From Burkholderiaceae bacterium (lineage in GTDB: Bacteria; Pseudomonadota; Gammaproteobacteria; Burkholderiales; Burkholderiaceae_B): DNA of 64,000 nucleotides. A model generated the notes under the pieces. The model ran no database searches. It saw nothing but the letters and a program-made list of their open reading frames with translations, and was not told the origin of the DNA. Shown here in pieces: positions 27,300 to 35,557 of this stretch; within the stretch, counting starts at the first letter, position 1; the number at the start of each line of letters is the position of its first letter. The stretch spans positions 16,924-80,923 of the forward strand of contig SCSG01000036.1 of the NCBI GenBank assembly GCA_004322135.1, given 5' to 3'. A program made the position numbers and the translations under genes.

Positions 27300-28088
27300 T
27301 CAAAACATTACAGAAAGCCCGCCGTCGACAACCAGCACATGCCCGTTGACGTATGACGCGGATGGCGACGCCAGGAAAACGGCGGCGCCAGTGATGTCGT
27401 TTGGCTGCCCCCAACGACGCAGAGGGTTACGCATGGCCACGGCAGGGCCAGTGTTCGGGTCGTCAGCGATTGCCTGGTTGGTCTCGGTGGCAAACGTGCC
27501 GGATGCTATGCCGTTACTGGTGATGCCATGCGGCCCGTACTCGACAGCCAGCGCCCTGACGAGGCCCGTGAGGCCCTGCTTGGCGACTGGATAAACACCA
27601 TCTCCGGGGCGTGCCAGCTGACCTGCGACGGACGTCAGCGTGATGATGCGTCCTGAACTGCTTGTTTTGACCATTGCCTGCGCGGCCAGTCTGGATAACT
27701 GCGTACCAGCCACCATATCGGTATGGATGAGCTCAAGTATTTCGTCCAGCGAAATCTGCTCGAGCGACTTGCGAATACGTATCCCCACGTTATTGACAAG
27801 AATGTCGGGGGTACCCCATTTTTTGCAGACTTGACCGTAGCCAGCTTCCAGTTCGTGAAGCTGGCCAATATCCATGACCAGGGGATGGGCGGCGGCCAAG
27901 CCTGGGCCAGCCAGACGGTTTATGGCGTCCGTGACGCGCTGTTCGCTACGACCATTGATGATGACTCGGGCGCCGCAGGCGACATAGGCTTGCGCAATGG
28001 CGAAGCCCAGACCCTGAGTGGAGCCTGTAATCAACGCCAGTTTGTCTTTCAGAGAAAAATCCGGTGCATCCATTTTATTCTTCGACAT
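27300..28088 (-). CDS. Short-chain dehydrogenase/reductase (gluconate 5-dehydrogenase-like)
   Basis: The 262-residue product is a classical SDR with the TGSTQGLGFAIA nucleotide motif near residue 21, NNVG near 95, and the catalytic Ser (SVAG) and YPVAK pair near 150 and 163. The C-terminal VDGGLSVMF is usual. Its TGSTQGLGFAIAQAY and PLRRWGQP pattern resembles IdnO/gluconate 5-dehydrogenases, but substrate is not fixed by sequence. I chose the start MSKNKMDAPDF; MDAPDF five codons later is also possible. A much longer frame upstream is spurious. It is co-transcribed with the Epd-like gene. Confidence 0.85.
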   Translation of the reverse strand: MSKNKMDAPDFSLKDKLALITGSTQGLGFAIAQAYVACGARVIINGRSEQRVTDAINRLAGPGLAAAHPLVMDIGQLHELEAGYGQVCKKWGTPDILVNNVGIRIRKSLEQISLDEILELIHTDMVAGTQLSRLAAQAMVKTSSSGRIITLTSVAGQLARPGDGVYPVAKQGLTGLVRALAVEYGPHGITSNGIASGTFATETNQAIADDPNTGPAVAMRNPLRRWGQPNDITGAAVFLASPSASYVNGHVLVVDGGLSVMF

Positions 28089-28385
28089 GCATGGCTGGCC
28101 CAACAAATAACTTCCTTCGCTTGACCGAACCAGGCGGAACGGTTTTGCACGTGGCTGAGCTTGTGTGGGGTCGGCCCAGAGGCCGGTGTCGCGGTACGCC
28201 CGGCCCAATGTCGTGGTATATCCAAACCGGTATGCAGTACATCTGCATTTTAACAGAGAGAGCACATCGTGTAGATCCGGGCTTCCAGACGCCTGGAAAT
28301 CATCGCCACACCCCAAAGGACGCTGAACGGCTAGAATTGAAACCCTACGGCTCGCGTTGAGCCGACAACGAAGGAAGAGAGATAA

Positions 28386-28994
28386 ATGAAACTTTACTAC
28401 ATGCCGGGTGCCTGCCCGCTTGCCTCGCAAATTGTGCTTGAATGGACGGGCACCCCTTATGAACTGCAGGCGGTGGAACGCTCTGCACTGCGCAGCCCCG
28501 AATATCTGGCGCTGAACCCGGTGGGGTCGGTCCCTACGCTTGTCGATGGCTCCTTGAAGCTTACGCAAAACCCAGCCATCATGGAATACATCAGCGAGCT
28601 GCACCCGGAAGCGGGTCTCCACGGCAAAACGCGTGAACAGCGCGCGGAGGTCCGGCGCTGGCTGTCGTTCAACAATTCCGACTTGCACCGCACCTTTTCC
28701 CTGATTTTTGCCGCGGCGTCATACAGTGATGACCCCGCCGTCCAGAACCTCATCGCCCAGAAGTCGACGGATCGTGTGCAGTTTCTGTTTGGCGTAGCCA
28801 ACAAGAACCTCGAAGGCAAAGAGTACCAGGCAGGTAGCCGCTCTATAGCCGACCCGTACCTGTTTGTCATTTTGCGTTGGGCCAAGGCGAAGAAGCTGGA
28901 CCTGAGCGACAAGCCAAATCTCGAAGCGTTCTTTGCACGCATGAGCGCCGACGCGGGTGTGAAGACCGCGCTAAAGAAACAAGGACTGGAATAA
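28386..28994 (+). CDS. Beta-class glutathione S-transferase
   Basis: The 202-residue enzyme has the beta-class active site Cys10 in PGACPLASQ, the cis-Pro motif GSVPTLVDG near residue 52, and the glutathione contact TQNPAIMEYI near 63. The usual ESxAI/QNxAI form is kept. Beta GSTs conjugate glutathione to electrophiles and can bind antibiotics or act with dehalogenation and ring-cleavage pathways. The ATG is preceded by AGGAAGAGAG. It diverges from the SDR-epd operon across a 297-base gap and ends at a strong hairpin terminator that lies in the convergent livF gene. Confidence 0.93.
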   Translation: MKLYYMPGACPLASQIVLEWTGTPYELQAVERSALRSPEYLALNPVGSVPTLVDGSLKLTQNPAIMEYISELHPEAGLHGKTREQRAEVRRWLSFNNSDLHRTFSLIFAAASYSDDPAVQNLIAQKSTDRVQFLFGVANKNLEGKEYQAGSRSIADPYLFVILRWAKAKKLDLSDKPNLEAFFARMSADAGVKTALKKQGLE

Positions 28995-29095
28995 CTTTCC
29001 GGCTTGAACGCGGTTACGCCTCTTTGTCACCTCCCTGGCGGGAGTCGACGCACGGCCACGGAGTGCTGGACAGAGGCATGGAATCTGCAGGACTC

Positions 29096-29123
29096 GGGCC
29101 TACCCTCCAAGGTAGGCCCTTTT
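29096..29123 (+). terminator. Intrinsic terminator of the GST gene, overlapping the livF stop codon
   Basis: GGGCCTACC and GGTAGGCCC form a perfect 9-bp stem with a 6-base loop, followed by TTTT on the plus strand. The last codons and the stop of livF (opposite strand) lie inside this hairpin. Confidence 0.75.
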
Positions 29124-29801
29124 GACACCATCGTCGGCCAGCAGGTTGGCAGCGCTGTCGGCAAGAACAATCCGGCCAGCCTCCAGTACGTAGCCGCGAT
29201 CAGCCACTCCAAGCGCCTTGCTGGCGTTCTGCTCGACCAGGAGCACGGTAACTCCTGCATCACGTATGGCACTTATGGTTGAGAAGATCTGTCGAATGAT
29301 GAGCGGGGCCAAGCCTAGCGTAGGCTCGTCAAGCAGCAACAGGCGTGGCTGGCTCATCAACGCGCGGCCTATGGCCAGCATCTGTTGTTCGCCGCCCGAC
29401 AACGTTCCAGCGCGCTGACCTGCACGCTCCAACAGACGCGGGAATAGCCGGTGGACGTAATCCAGTCCCCTGGCAATCTGCTTCTTATTTAAGAAATAGC
29501 CCCCCAGGCTCAGATTTTCAATGACGGTCAATTGTGAGAAAACACGCCTGCCTTCGGGAGCTACGGCAATACCCCGGCGCATGACCGCGTGGGTGGGCAG
29601 TGCGGTGATATCCTCGTTTTCGAACACCACATGGCCCTGGCTGGCTCTGGGTGAACCGCAAATCGTCATTAACAAAGTGCTCTTGCCGGCACCGTTGGCG
29701 CCGATCAGGGTTACGATTTCGCCTTGTTCAACTTCAATACTGACATCAGTCAGCGCATTGACAGCTCCGTAGCTCGTGTGGACATGCCCCAGTCTAAGCA
29801 T
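29100..29801 (-). CDS. livF: Branched-chain amino acid ABC transporter ATP-binding protein LivF
   Basis: The 233-residue ATPase has Walker A GANGAGKST near residue 38, signature LSGGEQQML near 137, Walker B LLLDEPTLGL near 157, and the switch His in VEQNASKAL. It is the second (LivF) of the two ATPases that energise the HAAT permeases, with LivG. Its ATG follows the livG stop with no gap (TGAATG). Several family members transport aromatic acids or urea, so the substrate rests on the neighbouring genes. The last codons form part of a terminator hairpin for the opposite gene. Confidence 0.93.
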   Translation of the reverse strand: MLRLGHVHTSYGAVNALTDVSIEVEQGEIVTLIGANGAGKSTLLMTICGSPRASQGHVVFENEDITALPTHAVMRRGIAVAPEGRRVFSQLTVIENLSLGGYFLNKKQIARGLDYVHRLFPRLLERAGQRAGTLSGGEQQMLAIGRALMSQPRLLLLDEPTLGLAPLIIRQIFSTISAIRDAGVTVLLVEQNASKALGVADRGYVLEAGRIVLADSAANLLADDGVKRAYLGG

Positions 29802-30569
29802 TCATTCCTCCCCGAGGTAGGCCTTGATGACGCGCGGGTCGGTGCGTATTTCATCTGGCGTGCCCAGGGCAATTGTCTGACCATAATCCATGACCAGGAT
29901 TCGGTCCGAGACGCCCATGACCAGGCTTGTATCGTGCTCGATCAGCAGCACCGCGACTCCGAACCGTGAACGCAACTGCTCGATGATCTTGCTCAGGCCC
30001 TGCTTTTCGCTGGGGTTCAGCCCGGCAGCGGGTTCGTCAAGCATCAGAACGCGGGGACGCGTAATCATGCAGCGTGCGATCTCCAGCTTGCGCTGATGGC
30101 CGTAGGGCAATTGACCAGAAGGACGATTGGCGTAGTCGCGCAAGCCCATGAAATCCAGCCATTCAGCCGCATTTTCCATCGCGGCACTTTCAGCCGCACG
30201 ATACGCAGCCGATTTGAACAGGCCAGCCAGCAGTCCTGTTCGCAGATGCTGATGCTGGGCGACGAGCAGGTTTTCCAGCGCAGTCAGCTGCCTGAACAGG
30301 CGCATATTCTGAAAAGTACGTACGACACCCTTTCGAGCCATCGTGTGGCTGCGCGCACCACTGACATTCCGGCCATCGAGCATTATGGTGCCGGAAGTCG
30401 GGCGGTAGAAGCCGCTAAGACAGTTGAATACCGTGGTTTTACCCGCGCCGTTCGGGCCAATGATGGCAAACACTTCATTGGGTGTAACGCGAAATTCGAC
30501 GTCCCGTACGGCCAGCAAGCCGCCAAAACGCATGCATAAGCCGCTCACCTGAAGTAACGGGCTGTTCAT
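29802..30569 (-). CDS. livG: Branched-chain amino acid ABC transporter ATP-binding protein LivG
   Basis: The 255-residue ATPase has Walker A GPNGAGKTT near residue 38, a family Q-loop GVVRTFQNMRLF near 84, the signature LPYGHQRKLEIARCM (a common LivG deviation from LSGGQ) near 153, and Walker B VLMLDEPAAGLNP near 173. It pairs with LivF on the cytoplasmic face of LivH/LivM. It begins 28 bases downstream of livM. It belongs to the livH-livM-livG-livF unit. Confidence 0.93.
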   Translation of the reverse strand: MNSPLLQVSGLCMRFGGLLAVRDVEFRVTPNEVFAIIGPNGAGKTTVFNCLSGFYRPTSGTIMLDGRNVSGARSHTMARKGVVRTFQNMRLFRQLTALENLLVAQHQHLRTGLLAGLFKSAAYRAAESAAMENAAEWLDFMGLRDYANRPSGQLPYGHQRKLEIARCMITRPRVLMLDEPAAGLNPSEKQGLSKIIEQLRSRFGVAVLLIEHDTSLVMGVSDRILVMDYGQTIALGTPDEIRTDPRVIKAYLGEE

Positions 30570-30597
30570 GGCGTGCTGCCGGAAGTGACAAGGCGCC

Positions 30598-31839
30598 TCA
30601 TGGCCCGAGCCTAAGTTGTGGACGCTTTGCCGGAAGCAGGCCCTGGGGTCGCCACATCATCATCAGCACCATGACCAGCCCGAAAATCAGCATCCGATAC
30701 TCCGCCAGCCCGCGCGCAACCTCGGGCAGAACCGTGAGCAGAATGGCGGCCAGGATGACTCCGGCCTGCGAGCCCATTCCGCCCAGCACAACAATGGCCA
30801 GGACCAGTGCAGATTCGGCGAAAGTGAATGAATCAGGATTGACCAGCCCCTGACGTGCCGCGAACAGGGCACCGCCTATCCCGGCAAACAGAGCCCCCAG
30901 CGTGAACGCCGACAGCTTTATCAGCGCGGGATTCAAGCCAAGCGAACGGCACGCGATTTCGTCTTCACGCAGGGCTTCCCAGGCGCGCCCGATTGGCATG
31001 CGCACCAGGCGTGTCGTGATAAAAAGCGTACAAAGTGCGAAGGCCAGCGCCAGCAAGTACATGTAGACCATGCTATGCATGGTGTTGAAATCCCACCCGA
31101 CCCATTGATGAAAAGTTTCATACCCGTCGGCTGCCCGGCGCGTCATAGGATGCCCCAGCACTGTGGGTTTGGGAATTCCCGAGATGCCATCGGGACCGTT
31201 GGTAAGAGATTGCAGGTTGGTCAGCATCATGCGGATTATTTCGCCAAAGCCCAGCGTTACGATGGCCAGATAATCGCCACGCAGGCGCAAGACCGGAAAG
31301 CCAAGCACGAAGCCGAAAAGGGCTGCCGCGGCGCCCGCGACCGGCAAGGCCTGCCAGAATCCCCAGCCCGCCCAGTGATAAAGCAGCGCGTAAGAATAAG
31401 CGCCAACCGCATAAAATCCGACATACCCCAGATCAAGCAGGCCGGCGAATCCCACCACAATGTTCAGGCCCAACCCAAGCACGATGTAAATAAGCGCCAG
31501 CGTCGCGACATCAATCTGTGCGCGATCCGCGAAAAACGGCAAAGCCACGGCGGCCAGCACAATGATCCAGATTGAATGTCGACGGATGGCATGCGGCAGC
31601 GCCAGACGTGAACAGCTCGCGGTGCAATGGGTGGCCCACCCCCCAAGCATGCGATTGATGAACGGCCTGGTCAGCTGGAAGATGAAAACAACGAGCGCGC
31701 CACCAACGATCATGAACCAATCGGGCTTGATCTGAGTCTGCACATTCACTCGCACGATCTGCAATCCATAGATGGGAGCGATGATGATTGCAGCCAGCAC
31801 GGCTGCAATCGATGCACGTTTCAGGTGGTTCGGGCTCAT
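30598..31839 (-). CDS. livM: Branched-chain amino acid ABC transporter permease LivM
   Basis: The 413-residue protein has an N-terminal extension with two extra hydrophobic segments (to about residue 60) and the LivM core. That core includes GLGLNIVVGFAGLLDLGYVGFYAVGAY near residue 120, the EALREDEIACRSLGLNPA coupling loop near 300, and GGMGSQAG near 363. It forms the inner-membrane channel with LivH. Its ATG overlaps the livH stop by three bases (ATGA), so translation is coupled. Length is near that of other proteobacterial LivM with N-terminal extension. Confidence 0.93.
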   Translation of the reverse strand: MSPNHLKRASIAAVLAAIIIAPIYGLQIVRVNVQTQIKPDWFMIVGGALVVFIFQLTRPFINRMLGGWATHCTASCSRLALPHAIRRHSIWIIVLAAVALPFFADRAQIDVATLALIYIVLGLGLNIVVGFAGLLDLGYVGFYAVGAYSYALLYHWAGWGFWQALPVAGAAAALFGFVLGFPVLRLRGDYLAIVTLGFGEIIRMMLTNLQSLTNGPDGISGIPKPTVLGHPMTRRAADGYETFHQWVGWDFNTMHSMVYMYLLALAFALCTLFITTRLVRMPIGRAWEALREDEIACRSLGLNPALIKLSAFTLGALFAGIGGALFAARQGLVNPDSFTFAESALVLAIVVLGGMGSQAGVILAAILLTVLPEVARGLAEYRMLIFGLVMVLMMMWRPQGLLPAKRPQLRLGP

Positions 31840-32765
31840 ACTTTTTCCACGTCCGGCCTGCCCAGCAACCCCGTCGGACGCACCACCAGAACCAATATCA
31901 GCAGTGCAAAAGCGACGATGTCCTTATATTCCGACGACACGTAAGCAGCCGTGAGAGTTTCAGCCAGGCCCAGGAGAACGCCACCGAGCATGGCACCTGG
32001 GATGCTTCCAATGCCACCAAGAACTGCGGCGGTAAAGGCCTTCAGGCCAACAACAAAGCCAATGAATGGGTTGAGCTTACCGACAGTCAGTGCAATCAGA
32101 ACACCACCGATTGCCGCAAGAACCGCTCCCACGACAAACGTGAACGAGATGACGCGACCGGTGTCGATGCCCAACAAACTTGCCATATGCAGATCCTGGG
32201 AACAGGCGCGCGAAGCGCGGCCAAGCCTGGAGCGCTGGATGTACAACGCTAGAAGCAGCATGGTGGCCACCGTGACCGCAATGATCAGAAGGCGCGAATA
32301 GGAAAGAGTAACCAGAAAAGTGCTGCCTGTCAGGGTGAATTGCACCGAGCCCGGCAGTACTTCCGGAACGGCAATATCGCGCGAGCCTTGGCCTATCGCC
32401 ACCCAGTTCTGCAGAAAGATGGACATGCCAATAGCGGTGATGAGTGGCGCCAGCCTGTGCCCTGCCCTGACAGGCGCGTAGGCGATTTTTTCAATCGCGT
32501 AGCCATAGGCAGCGGTAACGATGCCCGCCACCAGCAGCATGAGCAAAATGACCAGCGCCAGCGGCAGGCTGCCGTTTACGCCGATGACGGCCAACGCCAC
32601 CATGCCGGCATAGGCCCCGATCATGTAGATTTCACCATGAGCAAAATTGATCATGCCAATAATGCCGTAGACCATGGTGTAGCCAATCGCGATCAGCGCG
32701 TAAACGGCCCCCAGGGAAAGACCGTTAAATACCTGCTGGATGAACTGTGGGAGTTGGTCCACCAC
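31836..32765 (-). CDS. livH: Branched-chain amino acid ABC transporter permease LivH
   Basis: The 309-residue permease has eight hydrophobic segments. The conserved N-terminus FNGLSLGAVYALIAIGYTMVYGI opens the family, and the loop RASRACSQDLHMASLLGID is the EAA-like coupling region. The start is GTG (two consecutive GTG codons; the first is taken). It is separated from the upstream YhhQ-type gene by 15 bases and overlaps livM. Together with LivM it forms the transmembrane channel for the Liv binding protein. Confidence 0.92.
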   Translation of the reverse strand: MVDQLPQFIQQVFNGLSLGAVYALIAIGYTMVYGIIGMINFAHGEIYMIGAYAGMVALAVIGVNGSLPLALVILLMLLVAGIVTAAYGYAIEKIAYAPVRAGHRLAPLITAIGMSIFLQNWVAIGQGSRDIAVPEVLPGSVQFTLTGSTFLVTLSYSRLLIIAVTVATMLLLALYIQRSRLGRASRACSQDLHMASLLGIDTGRVISFTFVVGAVLAAIGGVLIALTVGKLNPFIGFVVGLKAFTAAVLGGIGSIPGAMLGGVLLGLAETLTAAYVSSEYKDIVAFALLILVLVVRPTGLLGRPDVEKV

Positions 32766-32780
32766 GCACAGGTGTCCGCA

Positions 32781-33383
32781 CTACCGGACCGTCTGGCTCG
32801 AGTTGCCCGTCGCCAGGTCCACGTCAAGCACGGCGGGTCGTGCCAAGTTCCACATCAGCGCCCTGAACGGGGCCAACATGGTGGCGTTGACCACTAACTT
32901 GACTGCCAGATCGCCCGACAGCAACGACACCCAGTCAATGCCAGTGCCGGCGAACGCCACGCTGAAGAAAACGCACGTGTCCAGCGTAGCGCCGGCGAAA
33001 CCGGCCAACAACGGCGCACGCCACCAGCGCTGCTCGCGCAGGCGATTGAACACCTGTATGTCCAGAAGTTGAGCCAGCAGGAAAGCAAGACCCGAAGCCA
33101 TCGCTATCCGGGGTGTGGCGGCCCAGATGGAAAATAAAACCGCGACGACAAAACCGATGACGACAACTCGCCTGGCTGCACCCGGGCCAAACCGCCGATT
33201 CAGGAGATCTGACACCAGGAAAGAAACCGGATAGGAAATTGCACCCCAGGTAAGCCACTGGTTGATGGGGAACTGCACCAGGACATTGGAGCCCACGACC
33301 ACCGCGCACATAGCGCACATCGCCGCGAAAAACTGCAAGGGCGTCATGCGCACAAAGGTCTTGTCAACAGGGTTCGAAGTCAT
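32781..33383 (-). CDS. Queuosine precursor transporter, VUT/YhhQ family
   Basis: The 200-residue membrane protein has six hydrophobic segments and the family pattern WLTWGAISYPVSFLVSDLLNR near residue 42, a RIAMASGLAFLLAQLLDI segment near 108, and a GATLDTCVFFSVAFAG stretch near 150. E. coli YhhQ takes up 7-cyano-7-deazaguanine (preQ0) or preQ1, precursors of tRNA queuosine. Its ATG overlaps the proC stop (ATGA), so it is translated with proC. It lies between proC and livH in the leftward array, an uncommon place. Confidence 0.88.
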   Translation of the reverse strand: MTSNPVDKTFVRMTPLQFFAAMCAMCAVVVGSNVLVQFPINQWLTWGAISYPVSFLVSDLLNRRFGPGAARRVVVIGFVVAVLFSIWAATPRIAMASGLAFLLAQLLDIQVFNRLREQRWWRAPLLAGFAGATLDTCVFFSVAFAGTGIDWVSLLSGDLAVKLVVNATMLAPFRALMWNLARPAVLDVDLATGNSSQTVR

Positions 33384-34213
33384 TTCGCAAACTCGCTAGA
33401 AAGCTCCGCCGCACGGTCGTACGCTGCCTGCATGGCTTGCTGGACAACCGCGGAAAATTTTTGCCGATTGAAAACGTCGAGGGCGGCTGCCGTGGTGCCA
33501 CCCTTAGATGTGACGCGTTCCCGCAGCGTGGCGGGAGTCTCGGATGACTGCGCCGCCAGTTGCGTCGACCCTTCAAGTGTTGCCAGGGCAAGCACGCGCG
33601 CTTGCTCAGCGGAAAGCCCAAGCTTGATTGCCCCTTCGATCAGTGCATCAAGGAACAGAAACACATAGGCCGGCCCGCTGCCCGACAACGCGGTTACCGC
33701 GTCGAGTTGTTTGTCACTATCCACCCATGTGATCTGGCCTACGGCGCTGAACAGTTGCTGGGCCAGTTCTTTGTCATCGTCGCTCACGCCCGACAACGCC
33801 AGCATGCCCGTGGCTCCGGCTGCTATCAGCGCAGGAGTATTGGGCATACAACGCACCAACCGCGTCCAGGGAGTGCCGGGCTCACCCAACCAGTTGGCGA
33901 TAGTATCGCTGGAAATTCCCGCCGCAATGCTCACGACAAGGGTCTCGGGCCGCAAGAAAGGCTTGCAGCTTGCCACGGTTTCGCGCAGGACCTGCGGTTT
34001 GACCGCAAAAACCCAGATGTGGCGTTCGGACAAAGCCGCATCGGGCTTCAGGGCGACACGCGTCCCCTTCCCGCGCCATTTGTCCAGGACGGATTCATTG
34101 ATGTCAATGACGTGCACGTCACCCGCGCCGCAATGCTTGCCGATAAGGCCCGAGGCCAGGGCGGAAGCCATATTGCCTCCGCCGATAAAAGCAAGATTAA
34201 GTTCATTATTCAT
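33380..34213 (-). CDS. proC: Pyrroline-5-carboxylate reductase ProC
   Basis: The 277-residue enzyme reduces 1-pyrroline-5-carboxylate to L-proline with NADPH. The start MNNELNLAFIGGGNMA carries the GGGNM dinucleotide loop; a long upstream frame is spurious. Signature segments are MPNTPALIAAGATGML near residue 125 and DAVTALSGSGPAYVFLFLDAL near 170, with the C-terminal SKGGTTAAAL motif near 237. It lies 164 bases downstream of livK. A 17-bp palindrome is 20 bases upstream of its ATG. It overlaps the next gene, YhhQ-type, by four bases. Confidence 0.95.
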   Translation of the reverse strand: MNNELNLAFIGGGNMASALASGLIGKHCGAGDVHVIDINESVLDKWRGKGTRVALKPDAALSERHIWVFAVKPQVLRETVASCKPFLRPETLVVSIAAGISSDTIANWLGEPGTPWTRLVRCMPNTPALIAAGATGMLALSGVSDDDKELAQQLFSAVGQITWVDSDKQLDAVTALSGSGPAYVFLFLDALIEGAIKLGLSAEQARVLALATLEGSTQLAAQSSETPATLRERVTSKGGTTAAALDVFNRQKFSAVVQQAMQAAYDRAAELSSEFAK

Positions 34214-34232
34214 AGGTGCAACATTGTACGTT

Positions 34233-34250
34233 TTTTTGCGCCGCGCAAAA
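34233..34250. repeat. Palindrome upstream of proC
   Basis: TTTTGCGC and GCGCAAAA form a perfect 8+8 palindrome around one base, about 20 bases upstream of the proC ATG. Strand context (no T-run after the stem in the leftward direction) argues against a terminator; a protein-binding operator is plausible. Confidence 0.4.
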
Positions 34251-34377
34251 TATTGGGGTTCCATCCATGACCACAAAGACGAACCTTCCGCAGAAATTTC
34301 GCCATCGTGCCGCGACGAGTTCCGAGCCCTTGCCGCCGAAGTGCAACGACAATGTTCAGGGCGTCGTCGCCCGAGTC

Positions 34378-35502
34378 CTACCTGTACAGGGTTCTGGTGC
34401 CATCCCCGTGCCAACGATATACGCCAAATCTGAAATGAGCAAGGTCACCCTGCTTGTCCCAGGAGACGTTGCCCATGGGCGTCTTGAATGAATGAGCGTG
34501 CAGCCAGGCCGCCACTTTCACAGGGTCGTCGTGGCCGACGGCTTGTATACTTTTCGCAATGGCTTGCACCGCCGTATATGCGGGCAGTTGGAACGCCCCG
34601 CTCGGATCTCTGTGCCTGGCGCGAAATGCCTGAACGATGGCCGCGTTGGCCGGGTCGGCGGAAAGGTCGGCCGGCATGGTAACCAGCAGGCCTTCCACTG
34701 CGTGGCCGGCAATGGCATAGATATCCGGGTTCCCTACGCCCTCCGGCCCCATGAACTGAGCTTTGAGGCCTTGTTCAGTACTCTGGCGCAACAACAGGCC
34801 CATTTCCGGGTAGTAACCACCAAAATACACAAAATCGGCCTGCGCAGCCTTAATGTGGGTAATGACTGCCGAGTAATCGCTATCGCCCGCGTTAATACCC
34901 TCAAAAAGGACGACTTTGATCCCCGCACTTTCCAGACCTTTCTTTACGGCAGTGGCAATACCAAATCCGTAGGATTGTTTGTCATGAACGATTGCCACCC
35001 GTTTTGGCCTGATTGTGTCGACTATGAAATTCGCCGCCGCAGGGCCCTGCTGGTCATCACGTCCAATGGTGCGGAAAATGAAATCGTAATGTTTACCCTC
35101 GGTGACGGCTGGTGCGGTGGAGGCTGGCGTAATCATGACCACCCCTTCGGCGTTGTAAATACCGGCGGCCGCAATGGTCGGTCCCGAACACACATGCCCC
35201 ACAACGTAGCCAATGCCGTCATTGACAATGCGGTTGGCAACCACCGGCCCTTGCTTGGATTCACAGCTGTCGTCGTAGTTGACGGCTTCCAGCTGACGCC
35301 CCAGCACACCACCCGCCCCGTTGATTTGCTCTATGGCTGTATCGACACCCTGCCTGACCATGTCACCGTATTGCGTGACCGGCCCGGTCATCGGGCCTGC
35401 CACGGCAATGCGCAGCGGCACCTTAGCGGCAATGGCTGGAGGCAAAGAAAAGAAAAACACCGCAGCGGCAGCATAGGTCAAACATCTAAGCAACTTGTCC
35501 AT
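34378..35502 (-). CDS. livK: Branched-chain amino acid ABC transporter substrate-binding protein (LivJ/K)
   Basis: The 374-residue periplasmic protein starts at MDKLLRCLTY, behind GAGGAACG, with a signal peptide cut near residue 25 (AIAA|KVPLR). The mature sequence follows LivJ/K: ITPASTAPAVTEG near 120 and the Cys pair at CESKQGP and GHVCSG that forms a disulfide in LivJ/K. AGPMTGPVTQYGDMVRQG is the usual first block. It is upstream of livHMGF but separated from it by proC and the YhhQ-type gene. It is 55 bases downstream of oxyR. Confidence 0.92.
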   Translation of the reverse strand: MDKLLRCLTYAAAAVFFFSLPPAIAAKVPLRIAVAGPMTGPVTQYGDMVRQGVDTAIEQINGAGGVLGRQLEAVNYDDSCESKQGPVVANRIVNDGIGYVVGHVCSGPTIAAAGIYNAEGVVMITPASTAPAVTEGKHYDFIFRTIGRDDQQGPAAANFIVDTIRPKRVAIVHDKQSYGFGIATAVKKGLESAGIKVVLFEGINAGDSDYSAVITHIKAAQADFVYFGGYYPEMGLLLRQSTEQGLKAQFMGPEGVGNPDIYAIAGHAVEGLLVTMPADLSADPANAAIVQAFRARHRDPSGAFQLPAYTAVQAIAKSIQAVGHDDPVKVAAWLHAHSFKTPMGNVSWDKQGDLAHFRFGVYRWHGDGTRTLYR

Positions 35503-35557
35503 ACGTTCCTCGCTGATACTCGTACCGCTGCGGGTCTCTACCGCACTCGCTGTCGAT

